Below, piece after piece: positions 55,075 through 64,000 of a stretch of 64,000 bases of DNA. Location: positions 62,001 to 126,000 of the forward strand of contig NZ_JARRIB010000003.1 in NCBI RefSeq assembly GCF_041647995.1, written 5' to 3'. The position numbers and the translations under genes are program-made. Source of the stretch: Pyrococcus kukulkanii (lineage in GTDB: Archaea; Methanobacteriota_B; Thermococci; Thermococcales; Thermococcaceae). The notes under the pieces were generated by a model, which worked only from the letters and a program-made list of their open reading frames with translations, was not told the DNA's origin and did not search any database. Each line of letters starts with the position of its first letter. Position 1 is the stretch's first letter.

Positions 55075-55917
55075 ATGGAGTTCATCGAATGGTATCCAAG
55101 AGGATATGGCGTGGCATTTAAAGTTAAGAGAAAAATCCTTGAGAGGAAGTCTAAGTACCAAAAAATTGAAATTTACGAAACTGAAGGATTCGGAAGACTT
55201 CTAGCTCTAGATGGAACTGTTCAGTTAGTAACAGAAGGAGAAAAAAGTTACCACGAGCCCCTTGTTCATCCAGCCCTGCTGGCCCATCCGAACCCAGAAA
55301 GGGTACTTGTGATTGGTGGTGGAGATGGGGGGACAATTAGGGAAGTTCTCAGACATAAAGAAATCAAGGAGGCAATAATGGTAGAAATTGATAGAATGGT
55401 GGTAGAAATAGCATCTGAGTTTATAGGGATTGATGAGGGCCTGCTAGGGAAAATGTTAAAGAATGAGTGTAAAAGAGCAAAGTTGGTAATAGGGGATGGG
55501 GTTAAATTCCTTAAAGAGAATAAGGGGTTTGATGTGATAATTGTAGATTCTACAGATCCCGTAGGGCCTGCGGAGATGCTCTTCAGCGAAGAGTTTTACA
55601 AAGATGCTTACGAGGCACTTAAGGATCCAGGAATTTACGTTACCCAAGCAGGGAGTGTGTATTTATTTACAGACGAACTTACTGGAGCGTACAAGAGAAT
55701 GAAGAAAGTTTTTGATAGGGTTTACTACTATAGCTTTCCGGTAATAGGGTACGCATCCCCTTGGGCATTTTTAGTAGGAGTAAAAGGAGAACTAGACTTC
55801 AAGAAAGTAGATGTTAGGAGAGCCAAGCAACTGAAACTTGAATACTATGATCCAGAAAATCATGAAACGCTATTCCAGATGCCAAAATATATTCGGGAGA
55901 AACTTCAGAGGTTATAG
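55075..55917 (+). CDS. speE: Spermidine synthase-family aminopropyltransferase
   Basis: 280 aa. Transfers aminopropyl groups from decarboxylated SAM; Thermococcales members act on agmatine or cadaverine as well as putrescine, supplying the long polyamines of hyperthermophiles. Motifs: [42 protein letters not shown], and [17 protein letters not shown] with the catalytic Asp. ATG 55075 behind GGTGGCACTC replaces GTG 55066. TATA CTTATAAAAC at 55035-55044. Confidence 0.95.
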   Translation: MEFIEWYPRGYGVAFKVKRKILERKSKYQKIEIYETEGFGRLLALDGTVQLVTEGEKSYHEPLVHPALLAHPNPERVLVIGGGDGGTIREVLRHKEIKEAIMVEIDRMVVEIASEFIGIDEGLLGKMLKNECKRAKLVIGDGVKFLKENKGFDVIIVDSTDPVGPAEMLFSEEFYKDAYEALKDPGIYVTQAGSVYLFTDELTGAYKRMKKVFDRVYYYSFPVIGYASPWAFLVGVKGELDFKKVDVRRAKQLKLEYYDPENHETLFQMPKYIREKLQRL

Positions 55918-57239
55918 TATTTTCCGTAGTATTGCTTTAACGCCTTTTGTCTTTCAAGGAAGTGTGTGAATAGTAATGGATCTGTATCTTTAACATCAAC
56001 TATGACAGCCTCTCCTCCAGCTTTTGGTCTTAATGCTCTTCCAATTGTCTGAATTGTCATGACATCACTCTTTCCACCGCCGGCAAGTATTATTGCAGAT
56101 ATCTCTGGTATATCAACCCCTTCCTTCAAAAGCGTTGAAACTAGAACTGGAATTTTCCCACCTTTAAACTTTTCTAAGATTTTCCACCTATTTGGACTCT
56201 GAGAGCTTAGGAACTCGGCATTTATTCCCTTTTCACGAAGCATCTTAACCAGTATTTCCCCATGATCTATTCTTTTTACATCAATTAGCACCCTGTGTCC
56301 CTGCTTGGCAAGATCAACTGCTTTTTCCACTATTGCCTTATTCCTCTCCTCATTTTCCATTATTACCTCCTCATATAGCTCCTTATACTTGTCAGCAAGT
56401 GCAGGCATGTTTGATTCATACTCTATAACCTCAAACTTTGGCTTCGCGAGGAATCCCTCTTTTATAAGATCTTCAGCCTTTACTTCGTAAATTATTGGAC
56501 CAACAACGCCCTCTATTTTCATCTCTTCCCCTCTTAGTCTCCTCCAGGGAGTCGCAGAAAGACCAAACCTATAAACTTGAGGAAGACTCATTCCTACTTG
56601 ATAAAATTTCTCCGCTGCGGACGTTCTATGGCATTCATCAAAAAGAACTACAGCATATTTATTCTGCAACTTCTCTACTCCCCTTGATAGGAGAGTCTGA
56701 ATCATCGCAACGGTAATAGGTCCTTCCTGCCATTTATTGTCTCCAACTACTCCAGCCTTTATTCCTAAAACTTCCTCAACTTTCTCAGCCCATTGATAAA
56801 GTAGCTCCTTTGTGTGGACTATTATTAAGGCAGACTTATTTATTTCATGAATTATCCTAAGGCCAACAATAGTTTTTCCACTTCCAACAGGTAAAGCCAA
56901 AACACCCATCTTTTCTTTTATTGCAAGCTTAACAGCTTTCTTTTGATATTTCCTTAACTCATAATTCTTATTCCATTCAGAATTTAGAGGCTCCCCTTCG
57001 ACTATCCTCTCGTCCTTTATCTTAACCCTGTATCCTTTTGAGTTCAGGAATTTCTTTACCCTAAGAAGTAATCCAACCGGGAAAGTATTCGTATATGGGT
57101 CGTATAAGCTCTCTGCCTTATCCCACCTGCCAAAGTCCTTCCTAAACGACAATAAGTTATATATTTGGAAATAAACCTTAGGATCAGCCCTCTCCACTTT
57201 AACTTTTGCACTCCCTCTTGGGATCCTAAACACTACCAT
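55905..57239 (-). CDS. Archaeal XPB-like DNA helicase
   Basis: 444-aa superfamily 2 helicase. Motif [17 protein letters not shown], motif II LFDECHR, motif [11 protein letters not shown], motif [13 protein letters not shown] and motif [12 protein letters not shown] are all intact. An N-terminal DRD-like region (residues 1-85) precedes the core. XPB in archaea is tied to nucleotide excision repair and often works with the nuclease Bax1, which is not adjacent here. Ribosome site GGTGAG; minus TATA at 57275-57286. Confidence 0.9.
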   Translation of the reverse strand: MVVFRIPRGSAKVKVERADPKVYFQIYNLLSFRKDFGRWDKAESLYDPYTNTFPVGLLLRVKKFLNSKGYRVKIKDERIVEGEPLNSEWNKNYELRKYQKKAVKLAIKEKMGVLALPVGSGKTIVGLRIIHEINKSALIIVHTKELLYQWAEKVEEVLGIKAGVVGDNKWQEGPITVAMIQTLLSRGVEKLQNKYAVVLFDECHRTSAAEKFYQVGMSLPQVYRFGLSATPWRRLRGEEMKIEGVVGPIIYEVKAEDLIKEGFLAKPKFEVIEYESNMPALADKYKELYEEVIMENEERNKAIVEKAVDLAKQGHRVLIDVKRIDHGEILVKMLREKGINAEFLSSQSPNRWKILEKFKGGKIPVLVSTLLKEGVDIPEISAIILAGGGKSDVMTIQTIGRALRPKAGGEAVIVDVKDTDPLLFTHFLERQKALKQYYGKYYNL

Positions 57240-57351
57240 ATCTCACCACTACGAAGGTTGTGTTTGAAAATCTGCTTTTATAAAAATTTGCATTGGACAT
57301 AACCAACATTTTTAAAGTGCAATGCCCAAAAATTCTCAAGAGGTGACGAAA

Positions 57352-57567
57352 ATGGTCATGAAGTTATCTAAACTCTACAAGAAGAAAATATACAACACGA
57401 AGGGTAAATACGTTGGAGAAGTTGATGAGATAATAATTGACATTGGAGAAAGATATGGTAAAGTCCTAATTTTAGCATTACCAGGAGAAAGAGTCGGTGT
57501 ACCATATGAGAGGGTTACAGCTGTGGGAGATATAATCCTTGTAGAGGCGGCAAATAAAAAAACCTAA
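57352..57567 (+). CDS. PRC-barrel domain protein
   Basis: 71-aa protein that is a single PRC-barrel: LYKKKIYNTKGKYVGEVDEI, ILALPGERVGVPYERVTAVGDIILVE. In archaea such small PRC-barrel proteins include CdpA/CdpB-type cell division factors and RNA-maturation accessories; I cannot say which this is. The ATG at 57352 behind GAGGTGACGAAA is chosen over 57322, and TATA ATTTTTAAAG (57308-57317) supports it. Convergent overlap of 4 bp with the TrmBL1 gene. Confidence 0.82.
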   Translation: MVMKLSKLYKKKIYNTKGKYVGEVDEIIIDIGERYGKVLILALPGERVGVPYERVTAVGDIILVEAANKKT

Positions 57568-58589
57568 TAGAGGAGAAAAATTTCTCCCTCGACGTCCTCT
57601 AAATAACTCCCAAGACCTCCTATCTTTAGTTTCTCCCCTTTCTCAGTTTCAATCGTTATATTTGCTGTCAGAGGTGTATATTCAAAGCCTATGATCCTTC
57701 CTTTTATTTTAACTTGGGTTTTATCTTTGAGGAATCTTCCAATAACCTCTATCTCTCTACCGACGCCGATACTCTTAAGTACGGTTATTACTGTCCTTAT
57801 ATGAGTCAGTACAACGGGTTTACTAAGTTTGTCATACTCAAGTCCCTTAATTTCTTTGCTATTATCAAAGTACATCGTATAAAACCAGTGGACATAGTTC
57901 TGAATTAGTTTCGCAGACTTCGCCCAGAAGGAATAAAATCTTTCCTTTCCTTTATTTTCTGGCAAAGTTCCAAAGAAAAGGGCATAGTTTACGTCTCCAA
58001 TTACCCAAGTACCCATAAGCCAAGGAGCCTCCCCACTTTTTGCCAATATCACATTTCCTTTTTCATTAAGCCACTTAGGGATACTTTCAAAATTACTTAC
58101 AATTATCATCAGAATGTCATCCCTCTTCTCTATAGCATCTCTCAGCTGTTTAAGGAATTCAAAGGGCGTGTTAATTAATATTTCATGCTTTGCACTCCTT
58201 ATTATGTATTCAGCTCTCTCAACAGTGTTCTCAAAACCATAAATTGTCCATATCTCCGGCAATTCTTCTCCATGGGTCTCCTTATATAGATATTCAAAAG
58301 CCTTCTTTAGGTTTTCAATATCCTCTATAAGCTCCTTTTTAAGCCTCTCCAAGACGAGTTCTGGATTCACCGGGGCATAAAGCCTAGGCGTGCCATGCAT
58401 GATGTCAACAAAACCCTTCTTTGATAGTGAGCTCAACACGTCGTAAATCCTTGTGTGAGGGATTCCACTCTCCCTTGTCACATCAGTAGCCTTGCTTGGC
58501 CCCAATTTGAGAAGTGTTATGTATGCTAAACTCTCATACTTAGTTAGGCCAAATTTTTGAAGCTTTTGAATTATATCTTCCTCTATCAT
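57564..58589 (-). CDS. trmBL1: TrmB-family sugar-responsive transcription regulator (TrmBL1-like)
   Basis: 341 aa. Winged helix-turn-helix at residues 5-70 (GLTKYESLAYITLLKLGPSKATDVTRESGIPHTRIYDVLSSL), coiled linker, and a C-terminal sugar-binding domain from about 110 (IYGFENTVERAEYII, LMGTWVIGDVNYALFFG). TrmBL1/Tgr in Thermococcales represses glycolytic and sugar-uptake genes and activates gluconeogenic ones through the TGM motif. GGGAGGTAGTGAG precedes the ATG. A TGM-like site lies in its own promoter. Confidence 0.9.
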   Translation of the reverse strand: MIEEDIIQKLQKFGLTKYESLAYITLLKLGPSKATDVTRESGIPHTRIYDVLSSLSKKGFVDIMHGTPRLYAPVNPELVLERLKKELIEDIENLKKAFEYLYKETHGEELPEIWTIYGFENTVERAEYIIRSAKHEILINTPFEFLKQLRDAIEKRDDILMIIVSNFESIPKWLNEKGNVILAKSGEAPWLMGTWVIGDVNYALFFGTLPENKGKERFYSFWAKSAKLIQNYVHWFYTMYFDNSKEIKGLEYDKLSKPVVLTHIRTVITVLKSIGVGREIEVIGRFLKDKTQVKIKGRIIGFEYTPLTANITIETEKGEKLKIGGLGSYLEDVEGEIFLLY

Positions 58590-58605
58590 CTCACTACCTC
58601 CCAGG

Positions 58606-58622
58606 TTTCATCCTTAGTGATA
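58606..58622 (-). promoter_or_regulatory. Candidate TGM operator at the trmBL1 start site
   Basis: Minus strand TATCAC-N5-ATGAAA; consensus TATCAC-N5-GTGATA has one perfect half-site and four of six in the other. The TATA (CCTTTATAGG, complement of 58638-58647) puts transcription start near 58617, inside this site, the position used for repression. Suggests autoregulation. Confidence 0.45.
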
Positions 58623-58689
58623 TATGGGATTATATGCCTATAAAGGTTTTAGCTATGTGAACTACTAAAGGGCAGTATGTTTCTTTGTG

Positions 58690-59078
58690 TGTCGTTGTGG
58701 GTGGCTCGTGGAGAGGTTGCTTACACTGAGGCAGGTGGCTGAAATTCTCAGCGTGAGCTTTATTACAACCAAGAGGTGGATTTACTCTGGCAGGAGAAAG
58801 GCAGTAAAGCTTCCAACGGGCAAGTGGAGGAAGATCATGAGGATACCAAACCTTGCAACGGAGATTGGCATCGGGATGTCCTCGCTGTTTGGAATTTGTG
58901 TTTTAAGGGATTATGAGAACTCTGCCCCGAGCCCTGGTGGTGTTTTCGTAGGTGGGAGCCCCGTGCCGTTGGGCTCGAGCGCCACCAGTGAAGCCACCTG
59001 GATTGAAAAATCCAGATGGCTAAGGTGGAACTCCCTACCGCCGATACACGATGAAGCGGTAGGGAGAAACGGTAATAA
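58690..59078 (+). mobile_element. IS607-derived miniature element (MITE) with omegaRNA-like end
   Basis: About 390 bp, non-autonomous. It holds the TnpA/TnpB relic and, after the tnpB stop (58916), three hairpins: CTGGTGG/CCACCAG (58934-58940 with 58982-58988, enclosing GAGCCC/GGGCTC at 58956-58961 and 58971-58976), AGCCA-C-CTGGATT/AATCCAG-A-TGGCT (58992-59021), and an 11-bp stem CTCCCTACCGC/GCGGTAGGGAG (59031-59041 with 59056-59066). These correspond in position to the omegaRNA of IS607 TnpB. IS607 elements lack terminal inverted repeats, so exact ends are estimated. Confidence 0.75.
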
Positions 59079-59085
59079 CCCTTAA
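58708..59085 (+). pseudogene. IS607-type chimeric fragment: TnpA HTH joined to TnpB tail region
   Basis: GTG at 58708 behind GGGTGGCTC opens ERLLTLRQVAEILSVSFITTKRWIYSGRRKAVKLPTGKWRKI, the MerR-like helix-turn-helix of an IS607 serine recombinase (TnpA). After about residue 45 the catalytic domain is missing. From 58854 to 58916, in another frame, CNGDWHRDVLAVWNLCFKGL-stop is the C-terminal end of TnpB. So an internal deletion joined the first 45 codons of tnpA to the last 20 of tnpB. The chimeric frame runs on to 59085 and could make a 125-aa protein with only the DNA-binding domain. Confidence 0.8.
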
Positions 59086-59108
59086 TAACAAACACGTGCG
59101 TGATAATC

Positions 59109-60466
<1,358 letters not shown>

Positions 60467-60493
60467 TATACTCCCACCTCAAAAATTTCATAT

Positions 60494-60558
60494 AGCCCGG
60501 GGAGCACCGCCGAAGGCGGAGTCGATGAACTTGGGCGGGTTAATACCCCCGCTTTTTT
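60494..60558 (+). ncRNA. Orphan structured RNA with intrinsic terminator
   Basis: GC-rich island in AT-rich DNA. GCCC (60495-60498) can pair with GGGC (60533-60536) around the hairpin CCGCC-GAA-GGCGG and the sequence GTCGATGAAC, which could take part in a kink-turn. It ends in GCGGG-loop-CCCGC followed by six T residues. TTAATATAC (60465-60473) sits about 26 nt before it and could be its TATA box. No box D and no ACA tail, so it is neither a C/D nor a normal H/ACA RNA. Function unknown; it resembles in kind the RNAs found by GC screening in Pyrococcus. Confidence 0.55.
60536..60557 (+). terminator. Intrinsic terminator
   Basis: GCGGG / CCCGC stem with the loop TTAATACC (C60536 is shared with the outer stem), then TTTTTT at 60552-60557. 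It separates the R15P isomerase gene and the orphan RNA from the aminotransferase promoter. Confidence 0.6.
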
Positions 60559-60766
60559 GCACACTATTGTCCCATCCCGACTTCCAAAAGACATTTAAGT
60601 TCATTGAAGGTTAACTTGATAAGCTAAGGTAAAAGTGGATACATTGGCTTTACGAATGTAAAGAACATTTTCGTCCAATGCCGAAAGCTTTATATTTAAT
60701 GAGCTAAAAACATCTAACGCATAAAAATGTTCAGGTGATCATATCTGTTCGTTGGAGGTGTGAGGA
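60559..60766 (+). promoter_or_regulatory. Leader and promoter of the aromatic aminotransferase gene
   Basis: BRE CCGAAAG (60681-60687) and TATA CTTTATATTT (60688-60697) give a start near 60719 and a 48-nt leader with GGAGGTGTGAGGA before the ATG. The part 60559-60680 has no recognisable feature. No TGM site is seen. Confidence 0.65.
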
Positions 60767-62008
60767 ATGGAAGAAGCTCTTAAGAAAAAATTTGAGAAAG
60801 GCTCACTTAACTTTGAAGCTTACTTTTCCGAAAAGGCCTTGAGAATGAAAGCTTCAGAAATAAGAGAACTACTCAAGCTTGTTGAGACTAGTGACGTTAT
60901 TAGCCTTGCAGGAGGATTGCCAAATCCTAAGACGTTCCCCGTTGACATCATTGACAAAATCTTAGATGAAGTTATTAGGGAGCACGCTGATAAGGCCTTG
61001 CAATATGGAACGACTAAAGGATTTACACCTCTAAGGTTAGCAATTGCCGAGTGGCTGAGAAAGAGATATGGTATTCCAACATCAAAGGTAGATATAATGG
61101 TAACGAGCGGTTCTCAGCAGGCTCTCGACTTGATAGGTAGAGTTTTCATAAACCCTGGGGACATAGTGGTAGTTGAGGCCCCAACATATCTGGCTGCACT
61201 TCAGGCGTTCAGCTTCTATGAGCCGGATTACATTCAGGTACCCCTTGACGATGAGGGCATGAGGACTGATTTGTTAGAGGAGAAACTAAGAAAACTCAAG
61301 GCAGAAGGAAAGAGGGTTAAGCTTGTGTACACCGTTCCAACGTTCCAAAATCCTGCGGGAGTTACAATGACTGAGGAAAGAAGGAAGCACTTACTTGAGC
61401 TTGCGAGCGAATATGACTTCATAATAGTGGAAGACGATCCCTATGGAGAGCTCAGGTACTCTGGAAAACCAGTTCCAAAGATAAAGGCCCTAGACACGGA
61501 GGGCAGAGTACTCTACTTGGGAACCTTCTCAAAGATACTTGCCCCAGGATTCAGGCTTGGGTGGATTGCGGGAGAGCCACACTTCATAAGAAAGCTGGAG
61601 ATAGCTAAGCAGAGTGTTGATCTCTGCACAAATGCGTTCGGCCAGATAGTTGCTTGGAAGTACCTTGAGGGGGGTTACTTAGAAAAGCACATCCCAAAGA
61701 TAATCGAATTCTACAAGCCCAGGAGGGATGTCATGCTTGAAGCTCTAGAGGAACACATGCCCGAGGGGGTCAAGTGGACTAAGCCAGATGGAGGAATGTT
61801 CGTCTGGGTTACACTACCCGAGAAGATAGATACAAAGTTAATGCTTGAAAAGGCAGTAAAGAGGGGAGTCGCCTACGTTCCAGGCGAAGCATTCTATGCC
61901 CATAGGGACGTTAAGAACACTATGAGACTGAACTTCACGTACGTTGACGAAGATAAGATTAGGGAGGGGATTAAAAGGCTCGCAGAAACGATAAAGGAAG
62001 AACTGTAA
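60767..62008 (+). CDS. aroAT: Aromatic amino acid aminotransferase
   Basis: 413-aa PLP enzyme of aminotransferase family I (MocR/AAT-II like, as in the Pyrococcus aromatic aminotransferases). Markers: SLAGGLPNPKTFPVD, QYGTTKGFTPLR, TSGSQQALDLIGR, the NPAGVTMTEERR binding loop, EDDPYGELRYSG and the PLP lysine in YLGTFSKILAPGFRLGW. In Thermococcales it works in peptide fermentation, passing keto acids to ferredoxin oxidoreductases. Confidence 0.92.
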   Translation: MEEALKKKFEKGSLNFEAYFSEKALRMKASEIRELLKLVETSDVISLAGGLPNPKTFPVDIIDKILDEVIREHADKALQYGTTKGFTPLRLAIAEWLRKRYGIPTSKVDIMVTSGSQQALDLIGRVFINPGDIVVVEAPTYLAALQAFSFYEPDYIQVPLDDEGMRTDLLEEKLRKLKAEGKRVKLVYTVPTFQNPAGVTMTEERRKHLLELASEYDFIIVEDDPYGELRYSGKPVPKIKALDTEGRVLYLGTFSKILAPGFRLGWIAGEPHFIRKLEIAKQSVDLCTNAFGQIVAWKYLEGGYLEKHIPKIIEFYKPRRDVMLEALEEHMPEGVKWTKPDGGMFVWVTLPEKIDTKLMLEKAVKRGVAYVPGEAFYAHRDVKNTMRLNFTYVDEDKIREGIKRLAETIKEEL

Positions 62009-62043
62009 GTTTTAGTCTCCCCTTCTACTAAACATTTATTTAA

Positions 62044-62060
62044 CCGAAACCCTTTTTAAC
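62044..62060 (+). promoter_or_regulatory. BRE/TATA promoter of the sugar ABC transporter operon
   Basis: CCGAAAC (BRE) and CCTTTTTAAC (TATA). Expected start near 62083, leaving a 50-nt leader that ends in AGAGGTGATATACC. No credible TGM operator: the GTGATA present belongs to the ribosome site. Confidence 0.65.
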
Positions 62061-62133
62061 GATACAATTGAATTAAGCCCTAGGATATTTCATTTGCTTC
62101 TACCCCTTTGATTGCTTCCAGAGGTGATATACC

Positions 62134-63756
62134 ATGAAGTGGAAGGGTATCCTATCAATGGCGGTTCTCGTTTTTGCCATTGTAGCAAGTGGATGTATAG
62201 GAGGCACCCAAGAAACTAAGACAGAGGTATCAAAAGTTACACTTACTGGCGACTTTACCAAGGACATCATAGAGATCGGAAAAATACTCCAAGAAAACGG
62301 TATTAATGAGGTGAAATTTGCCGCATGGGGCTCAGGAGACCCAAACAGTGTCATGAGGGTTTACGGTATAGTGGATGCAGCATACAAAATAAATAAAATC
62401 TGGGAGCAAAACGGGATTAAAGTAAATATAACGGTTACAACCAAGTACGATCAGAGCTTCAAGGATCAATATCAGGAGTTCTTAAGCAAGCAGCCTCTTG
62501 GCCAAGCTGGCGATTTCTTTGTGAATAGCTATGCATTCCTGCCAACATTGGCAGAGGAAGGTTACATTCTCGACATAACTGAGTATGCAAAAGCCTATCA
62601 GGACGTAATAAATGACTTCTATCCAAACTTGCTTGAGGCAGCAAAGTACAAGGGTAAGCTTTACGGTCTACCCCAAGATACAGAGGCCAGGCCGCTATAT
62701 GTAAGAAAGGACGTGGCTAAGTGCGCAGGCTTAGATGTAGACACGCTACCAGAGAAAGTCAAGAATGGAGAATTTACCTGGAGTGACGTATATTACTGGG
62801 CCAAGAAAGCCAAGGATAATGATTGTTCTGAGTGGGGTCTAATCCACAGAAAAGGGTCAGCACACCCAGACCTAATACAGTTCATTTTCGCATTCAACGG
62901 AAAGCTCTACAATCCAGACACAGGAAAGCTTGTTCTTGATGTTCCAGCAGTATATAAGTGGCTCTATGTTGAGTGGAAGTTTGCCCAAGATGGGCTATTA
63001 CCAAAAGACATTATGAGCTGGGACTGGGCAAAACAGATCCACCCCACGATAGTTGAGGGGAGAACACTCTTTGATATTGGTGGCACTTGGTACTGGACAG
63101 AGTGGCAGACAAAACAGTACTACCACGGAAGAGGTCTTAAGCCGGAAGAAGTAAAGGAATGGTTTGCTTACACCTTATTCCCAGCCGGAGAGAAGGGGGA
63201 CAAGCCAGTAACACTCAGCCAGCCTTTCATTTGGATGATAAACTCTAAAGCCGGCCAGCTAAATCCAAAGTATGAGGAGCTAAAGGACGTCTACCATGCG
63301 TTGGCATTCCTAATGGTAATAAAGGCCAGTGATCCAGAGATAAATGCCATCCACAGCGTTATCTCAGCCCACTTACCAGTTAGAAAGGAGGCAGCTAAGT
63401 TAATTAAGGATGAGAGCTGGCTTAACAAGCTCAAGAACCTTGACCTAGACTTAGCTCCAGAAGTCAAAGACAACATAAAGGACATAGTTGAAAAGACCGT
63501 TAACCCAATTAACGCCCAGTTCTTAGCAGACGTTAGTTACATGCTAGAATACACCCACCTAGCTCCAGCACATCCAAAGTACCCAGCTCTCGCCGATATA
63601 TTCAAAGAGGCCGTTGACAAGGTGCTGAGAGGAGATATGACACCAGAAGAGGCCATTAACTTCATAGAGGACAAAATTAAGGCCGACAAAGAGCTCGCAG
63701 ATAACGTTGAAATCAAGGGAGAGATTCCAAAGGACTGGAAGTTCCCTCAGGGGTGA
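62134..63756 (+). CDS. Sugar ABC transporter substrate-binding lipoprotein
   Basis: 540 aa. Signal peptide and lipobox MKWKGILSMAVLVFAIVAS then GC at residue 22, then a mature type I solute-binding protein (family 1): VKFAAWGSGDPNSVMRVYGIVDAAY, KLYGLPQDTEARPLYVRKDV, GGTWYWTEWQ, and a WLNKLKNLDLD tail. Substrate unknown, probably an oligosaccharide because of the many Trp/Tyr residues. The first permease gene starts 4 bases after its stop, so this is the head of an ABC operon near the TrmBL1-type regulator. Confidence 0.9.
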   Translation: MKWKGILSMAVLVFAIVASGCIGGTQETKTEVSKVTLTGDFTKDIIEIGKILQENGINEVKFAAWGSGDPNSVMRVYGIVDAAYKINKIWEQNGIKVNITVTTKYDQSFKDQYQEFLSKQPLGQAGDFFVNSYAFLPTLAEEGYILDITEYAKAYQDVINDFYPNLLEAAKYKGKLYGLPQDTEARPLYVRKDVAKCAGLDVDTLPEKVKNGEFTWSDVYYWAKKAKDNDCSEWGLIHRKGSAHPDLIQFIFAFNGKLYNPDTGKLVLDVPAVYKWLYVEWKFAQDGLLPKDIMSWDWAKQIHPTIVEGRTLFDIGGTWYWTEWQTKQYYHGRGLKPEEVKEWFAYTLFPAGEKGDKPVTLSQPFIWMINSKAGQLNPKYEELKDVYHALAFLMVIKASDPEINAIHSVISAHLPVRKEAAKLIKDESWLNKLKNLDLDLAPEVKDNIKDIVEKTVNPINAQFLADVSYMLEYTHLAPAHPKYPALADIFKEAVDKVLRGDMTPEEAINFIEDKIKADKELADNVEIKGEIPKDWKFPQG

Positions 63757-63760
63757 TTAA

Positions 63761-64000
63761 ATGAAGAATGAAAAGCTTAGGGATCTTTCCTTCTTTCTTT
63801 TTCCCATGGTATTTATGGTCGTGTTATTCTACCTAATCCCCCTAGTTTTGACTATTTACATAAGCTTTACCGGAATGAGAAATTGGAATGTAGATAAGTA
63901 CCTTCATCAAGTTGTTGGCTTCTATAATTATGAAAGGCTTATACACATGTTCAGGTATGATCCAACATTCAAAGCTGTGATATTAACGACTATCGTCTTC
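63761..64000 (+). CDS. Sugar ABC transporter permease, N-terminal part
   Basis: The first 80 residues of a MalF-type permease, cut by the window end: MKNEKLRDLSFFLFPMVFMV, one membrane helix (about 10-30), an external loop starting ISFTGMRNWNVDKY and GFYNYERL, and the beginning of the transmembrane core (FKAVILTTIVF). GGGGTGATTAA precedes the ATG. Pairs with the solute-binding lipoprotein upstream. Confidence 0.88.
   Translation, partial: MKNEKLRDLSFFLFPMVFMVVLFYLIPLVLTIYISFTGMRNWNVDKYLHQVVGFYNYERLIHMFRYDPTFKAVILTTIVF

Noticed and set aside
62100-62135. TGM-like GTGATA before the sugar-binding protein gene
   Set aside because: The GTGATA is the ribosome site AGAGGTGATATACC; the other half-site matches only two of six positions.

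Overview
The window comes from a hyperthermophilic archaeon of the Thermococcales, almost certainly a Pyrococcus. Evidence: an A-type ATP synthase proteolipid/I/H order, archaeal SecDF, Kae1, AglB, class I LysRS, archaeal XPB, TrmBL1-type regulator, a 16S-tRNAAla-23S operon without 5S, AT-rich genes with GC-rich RNAs, BRE/TATA promoters, and GGAGGTGAT-type ribosome sites matching the 16S 3' end. Gene order resembles P. furiosus, but from memory the SpeE and AglB proteins are clearly diverged from the P. furiosus ones, so I read it as a related species rather than DSM 3638.

Layout. 1-5.6 kb (minus): end of the atp operon, then secF-secD-trkA. 5.7-13.6 kb: kae1, a DUF835 protein, a UPF0104 membrane protein, an rRNA/tRNA cytosine methylase, a site-2 protease, a HAD hydrolase and a SufS-type cysteine desulfurase. 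13.7-19.4 kb: an ECF-type S component, a DUF257 protein, and a proteolysis island (TldD/TldE pair divergent from a proteasome beta subunit, followed by a secreted gluzincin-like protein). 19.4-26.8 kb: glmS and aglB (sugar supply and N-glycosylation), a lipoprotein, and asnS, interspersed with guide RNAs. 27-34.7 kb: a frameshifted ATPase, purF/purC, an SDR, and two PhoU-RCK_C paralogues. 34.7-46.5 kb: radical SAM, two MFS carriers, asparaginase, a PhoU-AbrB regulator, lysS, a dolichol-kinase-like protein, DUF366 and DUF2139. 46.5-51.7 kb: rRNA operon on the minus strand with both processing stems. 51.7-64 kb: LEA-type protein, MarC, AAA+ ATPase with a YdjM-type membrane protein, speE, XPB helicase, TrmBL1, an IS607-derived miniature element, ribose-1,5-bisphosphate isomerase, aromatic aminotransferase and the start of a sugar ABC transporter operon.

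The strongest unannotated signal is RNA. Within 6 kb (19.3-25.5 kb) there are three canonical archaeal box C/D sRNAs and one H/ACA sRNA. The H/ACA and one C/D RNA form a tandem transcript with its own promoter. Four of the six C/D guides match the 23S rRNA encoded 24 kb away in this window (10 to 12 nt each), and the H/ACA pocket fits a conserved 16S site. Two of the C/D RNAs lie antisense across the stop codons of their neighbours. Other notable items are an IS607 relic that fuses the TnpA DNA-binding domain to the TnpB tail and keeps a three-hairpin omegaRNA-like end, an IS605-like end hairpin inside the stop of a radical SAM gene, and an orphan GC-rich RNA with an intrinsic terminator at 60.5 kb. 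Assignments rest on motif reading and recall of families; no search was run.
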